NCBI GenBank assembly: GCA_023430625.1
Contig: JAEZAA010000227.1
Span: 1 to 10,388 of the forward strand
Length of the DNA stretch: 10,388 nt
Direction: 5' to 3'
Source of the DNA: Pseudomonadota bacterium
GTDB taxonomy: Bacteria > Pseudomonadota > Gammaproteobacteria > Pseudomonadales > Oleiphilaceae
Part shown: piece by piece, positions 7,109 through 10,388 of the stretch
Layout of the letters: every line of letters begins with the position of its first letter
How positions within the stretch are numbered: position 1 is the stretch's first letter
Position numbers and translations under genes: made by a program
Notes under the pieces: generated by a model
Told to the model about the DNA's origin: nothing
Seen by the model: only the letters and a program-made list of their open reading frames with translations
The model's database searches: none

Positions 7109-7147
7109 GGCATGCTCAATGGCTGTTCGTCCAGTGGTTTCGTCGTG

Positions 7148-7223
7148 TTATCGCTAATGACGCATCTAAACGTTAATGACTTCTGTCAACGCTAACGGCT
7201 TATGTAAACGCTAAAGTCTTTCT
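7148..7223. repeat. Tandem array of four degenerate 19-bp repeats
   Basis: Four units begin at 7148, 7167, 7186 and 7205. Their core CGYTAA occurs at 7152, 7171, 7190 and 7209, exactly 19 bp apart. The approximate unit consensus is TAAACGCTAATGACTTCTG; units 1 to 4 match it at about 13, 18, 15 and 14 of 19 positions. A decayed partial unit (CAAAC) starts at 7225. The array lies 58-133 bp upstream of the rpoE -35 and about 200 bp upstream of nadB. It could be a cooperative binding array for a regulator; I do not recognise the motif. Confidence 0.6.
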
Positions 7224-7232
7224 GCAAACTTA

Positions 7233-7245
7233 GCCTGAGTCAGGC
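7233..7245. promoter_or_regulatory. Palindrome with TGAGTCA core (nadB-proximal)
   Basis: GCCTGAGTCAGGC is a perfect 6+6 dyad around a central G, directly next to the decayed end of the 19-bp repeat array. Its length and symmetry fit an operator for a dimeric regulator. Its centre (7239) is 136 bp from that of the other TGAGTCA palindrome (7103). Confidence 0.4.
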
Positions 7246-7420
7246 GGGATGTCAGACTCGTCAGTTCATCGGTGGATGAGTTTGGCACCGGCACGCGTAC
7301 CTTGATAAAGGCTATTCGTCCCACTCCCTGCCCCATGGTAAAGTGTGGCAATCCGACACGCCACGGGGCGACGGTCTGCGGGTTTGCGACCCGGTTTCAT
7401 CATATAACAGTTCGAAACCC

Positions 7421-9055
7421 ATGACGATTTCTTACCAATACGACGTCCTGATTATCGGTTCCGGCGCGGCCGGCCTGACCGTCGCGCTCAATCTGCCACC
7501 CGAGGCCCGGGTTGCGATTATCAGCAAGACCAGCCTGCAAAGCGGTTCGACCCCCTGGGCTCAAGGCGGTATCGCCGCGGTGCTGGACCAGGCGGATACC
7601 GTAGAGTCTCACGTTGAAGACACCTTGCGAGCCGGGGCCGGGCTGTGCCACCGGGACGCGGTGCGCTTCACCGTTGAAAACAGCCGCTCCAGCATCGAAT
7701 GGCTGATTCAACAGGGCGTTCAGTTCACGGAGCGCGAGGAAGAAGCGTCCGACGACAGCTTTGCCTACCACCTGACCCAGGAAGGCGGCCACAGTCACCG
7801 CCGCATCATTCATGCCGCCGACGCCACCGGCCTGGCGGTCTCCGAGGCGCTCTGCGAACAGGCCAAGCAGCGCCCGAACATCGATATTTTCGAAAACCGG
7901 GTCTGCGTCGATCTCATTACCCACCGCAAACTGTCCCTGCCCGGCAATCGCTGCGTGGGCGCCTATATCCTCAACCGGGACAGCAGCCACGTAGAGCTGT
8001 TCCGGGCTCGTTTTGTGGTGCTTGCCACGGGTGGCACCAGCAAGGTCTATCTCTACACCAGCAATCCGGACGGTGCCACCGGCGACGGCATCGCCATGGC
8101 CTGGCGCAGTGGCTGCCGGGTGGCGAACATGGAGTTCAACCAGTTTCACCCAACCTGCCTGTATCACCCCCAGGCCAAGACCTTTCTGATCACGGAGGCC
8201 ATTCGGGGCGAAGGCGGCAAGCTGCTGCTGCCCAATGGCCAGCCCTTCATGCACCGCTTTGACCCGCGCGCCGAGCTGGCGCCACGGGACATCGTGGCGC
8301 GCGCCATCGACCACGAGATCAAGCGCCTGGGATGCGATTGCCTGTACCTGGACATCAGCCACCGCCCGGCCGAGTTTGTGCGCAGCCATTTTCCCACGGT
8401 GTACCAGAAGTGCCTGGAGTACGGCATCGATATCACTCGCCAGCCCATCCCCGTGGTGCCTGCCGCCCACTACACCTGCGGCGGCATCGTGACCAACTCC
8501 CTCGGGCGCACCGATATCAATCAGCTGTATGCGATTGGGGAGTGTGCCTTTACCGGTCTGCATGGCGCCAACCGCATGGCGAGCAACTCCCTGCTGGAGT
8601 GCTTCGTTTATGGCCGCAGCTGCGCCCAGGACATTGCCGCCCATCTGCGGGCCGTGCCCGAACCACCCGAAGCGCCGGCCTGGGATGAATCCCAGGTAAC
8701 CGACTCCGATGAAGACGTGGTGATCTCCCACAACTGGGACGAACTGCGCCGCTTCATGTGGGACTATGTGGGTATTGTCCGCACCGATAAACGCCTGCAA
8801 CGGGCCAAGCATCGCGTGGACCTGCTGCAACAGGAAATCCGCGACTACTACAGCAACTACAAAGTCACCAGCGACCTGCTGGAACTGCGCAACCTAGCCG
8901 TGGTGGCGGATTTGATCATCTGCTCGGCGATCCAGCGCAAGGAGAGCCGTGGCCTGCATTACACCCTGGATTATCCGGGCCAGCGCAATGACACCCGTGA
9001 TACCATTCTCACCCCCATCAACTATTCATCCGAGAACTGGTCGATGGATGGCTGA
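7421..9055 (+). CDS. nadB: L-aspartate oxidase (NAD biosynthesis)
   Basis: NadB oxidises L-aspartate to iminoaspartate with FAD. This is the first step of de novo NAD synthesis, and NadA then makes quinolinate. The chosen protein has 544 residues, a normal length. It starts MTISYQYDVLIIGSGAAGL, where G13, G15 and G18 form the FAD dinucleotide-binding motif. Family signatures include STPWAQGGIAAVL (43-55), EGGHSHRRIIHAADATG (121-137), the capping-domain region and HGANRMASNSLLECFVYGRS (381-400). Residues matching the E. coli active site are present: E121, R289 (APRD), H350 and R385. The frame is open back to a GTG at 7343, but only the ATG at 7421 aligns with other NadB starts; its Shine-Dalgarno is poor. 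It is divergent from rpoE, as in Pseudomonas and E. coli. FAD should be non-covalent, although the fold is shared with SdhA and FrdA. Confidence 0.97.
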   Translation: MTISYQYDVLIIGSGAAGLTVALNLPPEARVAIISKTSLQSGSTPWAQGGIAAVLDQADTVESHVEDTLRAGAGLCHRDAVRFTVENSRSSIEWLIQQGVQFTEREEEASDDSFAYHLTQEGGHSHRRIIHAADATGLAVSEALCEQAKQRPNIDIFENRVCVDLITHRKLSLPGNRCVGAYILNRDSSHVELFRARFVVLATGGTSKVYLYTSNPDGATGDGIAMAWRSGCRVANMEFNQFHPTCLYHPQAKTFLITEAIRGEGGKLLLPNGQPFMHRFDPRAELAPRDIVARAIDHEIKRLGCDCLYLDISHRPAEFVRSHFPTVYQKCLEYGIDITRQPIPVVPAAHYTCGGIVTNSLGRTDINQLYAIGECAFTGLHGANRMASNSLLECFVYGRSCAQDIAAHLRAVPEPPEAPAWDESQVTDSDEDVVISHNWDELRRFMWDYVGIVRTDKRLQRAKHRVDLLQQEIRDYYSNYKVTSDLLELRNLAVVADLIICSAIQRKESRGLHYTLDYPGQRNDTRDTILTPINYSSENWSMDG

Positions 9056-9061
9056 GTGCCG

Positions 9062-9094
9062 AAAAACGCCCCGCCAGCGTACTGCCCAGGGGCG
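9062..9094 (-). terminator. Minus-strand terminator-like hairpin after nadB
   Basis: CGCCCC (9067-9072) and GGGGCG (9089-9094) form a 6-bp GC stem with a 16-nt loop. Read on the minus strand, the stem is followed by five U residues. It could stop antisense transcription from entering nadB. On the plus strand there is no U-run, so it is unlikely to separate nadB from sdhE. Confidence 0.3.
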
Positions 9095-9149
9095 CCCGCA
9101 CCCGAGTCCAATCCACCGCCATCGCCCCGTTAGCTCTTGAGGAACTTCG

Positions 9150-9401
9150 ATGTCTGACGCCGAGATCAACCGCCTCTACTGGCACAGCCGCCGCGGCATG
9201 CTGGAACTGGATGTTCTGCTGATTCCGTTTTTGCAGGAAGCCTACCCCCAGCTGGATGCGGCCGATCAGGCCCGCTACCGCCGTTTGCTGGAATGCGAGG
9301 ATCAGGACATGTTCGGCTGGTTCATGCAGCGCGGTATTCCCGAGGACCCGGACCTCGCCCGCATCGTGAAAATGATTCTGGACCGTGTTCAGCCCAAATA
9401 A
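9150..9401 (+). CDS. sdhE: FAD assembly factor SdhE (YgfY/CptB)
   Basis: SdhE is a small cytoplasmic factor that promotes covalent FAD attachment to succinate dehydrogenase SdhA and fumarate reductase FrdA. It was once described as the antitoxin CptB. The 83-residue helical protein carries the key RGxxE motif (R15-G16-M-L-E19, in HSRRGMLELDV), with G16 at the same position as in E. coli. Further family blocks are LLECEDQDMFGWFMQRG and the C-terminal ARIVKMILDR. The ATG is preceded by GAGGAA five nt upstream, a good ribosome-binding site. It lies 94 nt after nadB and overlaps the next gene by 17 nt. No promoter is obvious in the nadB-sdhE gap, so co-transcription with nadB is plausible. Confidence 0.95.
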   Translation: MSDAEINRLYWHSRRGMLELDVLLIPFLQEAYPQLDAADQARYRRLLECEDQDMFGWFMQRGIPEDPDLARIVKMILDRVQPK

Positions 9402-9852
9402 TGTCAGGCTGCGGCCGTCGGCCCGGCTTAGCGTCCTGCTCTGCCTGCCGCACCTGGCCGCCGCCAGCCTCACCATCAGCAGCAGTGCGCCCCTATGGCT
9501 CAAGCTCCTGATTGGCCTTCTGCTTGGCGCCGATGCGACCTATCAGATTCTACGTCATGGTCTGCTAAGCCTTCCCAATAGCCCCTTGCAACTGGACATT
9601 CCAGCGGACTCCCGGCGCACCTCCTGGTCCTTGCAACAGGTCGGTCGTAGCAGCCTGCCGGTCAGCGTGCGAGACGACAGCATCGTGACTGCGAGCTTCA
9701 TTTTGCTCCGCCTGCAATCGCCCTCCTCTCGCCGACGTTTTATCCTGCTCCTGACCCGCTGGAATTGCGATGAGCAGGCCCTGCGCCGCTTGCGTGTCGT
9801 ATTGCGTCTGCGCCGGGCCGAAATGCCTGACAAGGCGACTGCGACTGAGTAA
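9385..9852 (+). CDS. ygfX: YgfX/CptA-like small inner-membrane protein
   Basis: The 155-residue product has two N-terminal hydrophobic segments (about 14-33 and 37-57) and a basic, Arg-rich soluble C-terminal part. This layout is typical of YgfX, encoded next to sdhE in many gammaproteobacteria. In E. coli YgfX was reported as the toxin CptA acting on FtsZ and MreB; its role with SdhE is debated. The start is a GTG inside the last codons of sdhE, giving a 17-nt overlap and probable translational coupling. The nearby ATG at 9401 is in another frame and leads only to a short reading frame. No strong ribosome-binding site is seen. The name rests on position, size and membrane topology more than on clear motifs, so it is less certain than its neighbours. 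Confidence 0.78.
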   Translation: MFSPNNVRLRPSARLSVLLCLPHLAAASLTISSSAPLWLKLLIGLLLGADATYQILRHGLLSLPNSPLQLDIPADSRRTSWSLQQVGRSSLPVSVRDDSIVTASFILLRLQSPSSRRRFILLLTRWNCDEQALRRLRVVLRLRRAEMPDKATATE

Positions 9853-9855
9853 GAT
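9827..9855 (+). promoter_or_regulatory. Sigma70-like promoter for ygfZ
   Basis: CTGACA (9827-9832, one mismatch to TTGACA) and TAAGAT (9850-9855, two mismatches to TATAAT) are separated by exactly 17 nt. Transcription would begin near 9862, about 30 nt before the ygfZ ATG. The promoter overlaps the end of ygfX. This suggests that ygfZ can be expressed apart from the nadB-sdhE-ygfX transcript. Confidence 0.45.
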
Positions 9856-9891
9856 TAGTGCGCATCAACTCTTTGAAAACGAAGCCCGATC

Positions 9892-10388
9892 ATGACGGAC
9901 ACTGCTGAATTGCCTACGCTGCCGGATTCCACATTGGGCAAGGAGCCCGCCTGGATCGCCCTGGATCATTACGCCCTGATCCGCGTCACTGGTCCCGACG
10001 CCCTCAAATTCATGCAGGGCCAGTTCACCTGCGACCTCACCGAGGTTACGCCGGAGCAAAGCCGCCTTGGCGCCTGCTGCACGCCCAAAGGACGCATGCT
10101 GGCCCTGTTTCGCATTGCCCGGGTGGGCGACGAGTACTGGTTGAGGCTACCAGGCGCCCTGGCCCAACCTCTGGTCGATCACCTGAAGAAGTACATCCCG
10201 TTCTTCAAAGCCCAGCTGACACTGGATGACACACTTTCAGCCCTTGGCTTGATTGGTGAGATCGCCGGTCTGGAACTCCCATCCGAGGCGGTCGACAGTG
10301 CTCGTGCGCTAGACGACGGCGTTCTGATCCGGGTGCCGGGAACGGTGCCACTGTTTGAGTACTGGGGCGAGCCCACGGGCATCGCGAA
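9892..10388 (+). CDS. ygfZ: YgfZ/GcvT-family folate-binding protein, N-terminal part
   Basis: YgfZ is a cytoplasmic folate-dependent protein that supports assembly or repair of certain iron-sulfur enzymes, such as MiaB. About 165 codons are present and the frame is open to the window edge. The protein starts MTDTAELPTLPDSTLGKEPA. The N-terminal half has family blocks: an opening barrel segment (WIALDHYALIRVTGPDALKF), then MQGQFTCDLTEV, and LGACCTPKGRMLALFRI, the region related to the GcvT folate-binding fold. The diagnostic cysteine motif (KGCYxGQE) should lie beyond the window, so the call rests on the N-terminal half. The ATG at 9892 has only a weak GAAG upstream. It lies 39 nt after ygfX with a promoter-like sequence just before it. 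Adjacency to sdhE and ygfX is common in gammaproteobacteria. The GcvT aminomethyltransferase itself is less likely on sequence and context. Confidence 0.93.
   Translation, partial: MTDTAELPTLPDSTLGKEPAWIALDHYALIRVTGPDALKFMQGQFTCDLTEVTPEQSRLGACCTPKGRMLALFRIARVGDEYWLRLPGALAQPLVDHLKKYIPFFKAQLTLDDTLSALGLIGEIAGLELPSEAVDSARALDDGVLIRVPGTVPLFEYWGEPTGIA

Larger units (their letters stand above)
6977..7420. other. Divergent rpoE/nadB intergenic control region
   Basis: These 444 bases hold no gene I can support. From the rpoE side they contain the rpoE leader (about 80 nt), a sigma-E-type promoter (7063-7090), a TGAGTCA palindrome (7098-7108) and four 19-bp tandem units (7148-7223). A second TGAGTCA palindrome (7233-7245) and the nadB leader follow. 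A possible nadB -10, TAAAGT at 7339-7344, lacks a good -35. A GTG at 7343 opens the nadB frame early, but the added residues do not look like NadB. Confidence 0.7.

Noticed and set aside
7123..7131. CTGTTCGTC, one mismatch from the Pseudomonas AlgR site CCGTTCGTC
   Set aside because: It is a single short near-match in GC-rich DNA, with no second clear site and no evidence that AlgR exists in this organism.
7148..7245. CRISPR-like reading of the repeat array
   Set aside because: The 19-bp units are degenerate and directly abutting, with no unique spacers, and no cas genes are nearby.
7343..7420. N-terminal extension of NadB from the GTG at 7343
   Set aside because: The added residues do not resemble NadB, and the ATG at 7421 places the FAD motif at its usual position.
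7400..8830. Long open frame (476 codons) on the minus strand inside nadB
   Set aside because: It is antisense to a gene with complete NadB motifs, shows no recognisable domain, and is explained by GC-rich codon bias.
9293..9511. Plus-strand frame overlapping sdhE and ygfX, including the ATG at 9401
   Set aside because: It competes with two genes in conserved order, is short, and has no family resemblance.

Overview
The window is a GC-rich chromosomal stretch from a gammaproteobacterium. Protein sequences and gene order match the Pseudomonas algU-mucA-mucB-mucC-mucD-lepA-lepB block with nadB divergent. RpoE, MucD, LepA and the C-terminal end of the anti-sigma factor look closest to Pseudomonas-type and marine Pseudomonadales/Cellvibrionales proteins. 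I cannot name the genus. No mobile elements, tRNA, rRNA or CRISPR were seen.

Minus strand, read right to left from about 7090: a sigma-E-type promoter, rpoE/algU (6976-6377), a 195-nt spacer, rseA/mucA (6181-5519), rseB/mucB (5467-4475), rseC/mucC (4419-3940), a 157-nt spacer with a terminator-like hairpin, mucD (3782-2385), a terminator, lepA (2202-403), a terminator, and the 5' part of lepB (from 305, leaving the window). The first five genes form the envelope-stress module. RpoE is held at the inner membrane by RseA, RseB guards the periplasmic side of RseA, and MucD is the periplasmic quality-control protease of the same pathway. LepA and LepB belong to translation and protein export.

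Plus strand, left to right: nadB (7421-9055), sdhE (9150-9401), a ygfX/cptA-like membrane protein overlapping sdhE by 17 nt (9385-9852), and the 5' part of ygfZ (9892 to the window end), preceded by a good sigma70-like promoter. These genes deal with flavoproteins and iron-sulfur enzymes. NadB is an FAD-dependent L-aspartate oxidase, SdhE inserts covalent FAD into the SdhA/FrdA relatives of NadB, and YgfZ supports iron-sulfur enzymes.

The genes are ordinary and conserved. The unusual material is in the non-coding DNA. The 444-bp divergent rpoE/nadB region contains the autoregulatory promoter and a tandem array of four degenerate 19-bp units at exact 19-bp spacing. Two palindromes sharing a TGAGTCA core flank the array. 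Further points are the long structured rpoE-rseA spacer and the terminator-like hairpin just upstream of mucD. I found no clear new multi-gene system.
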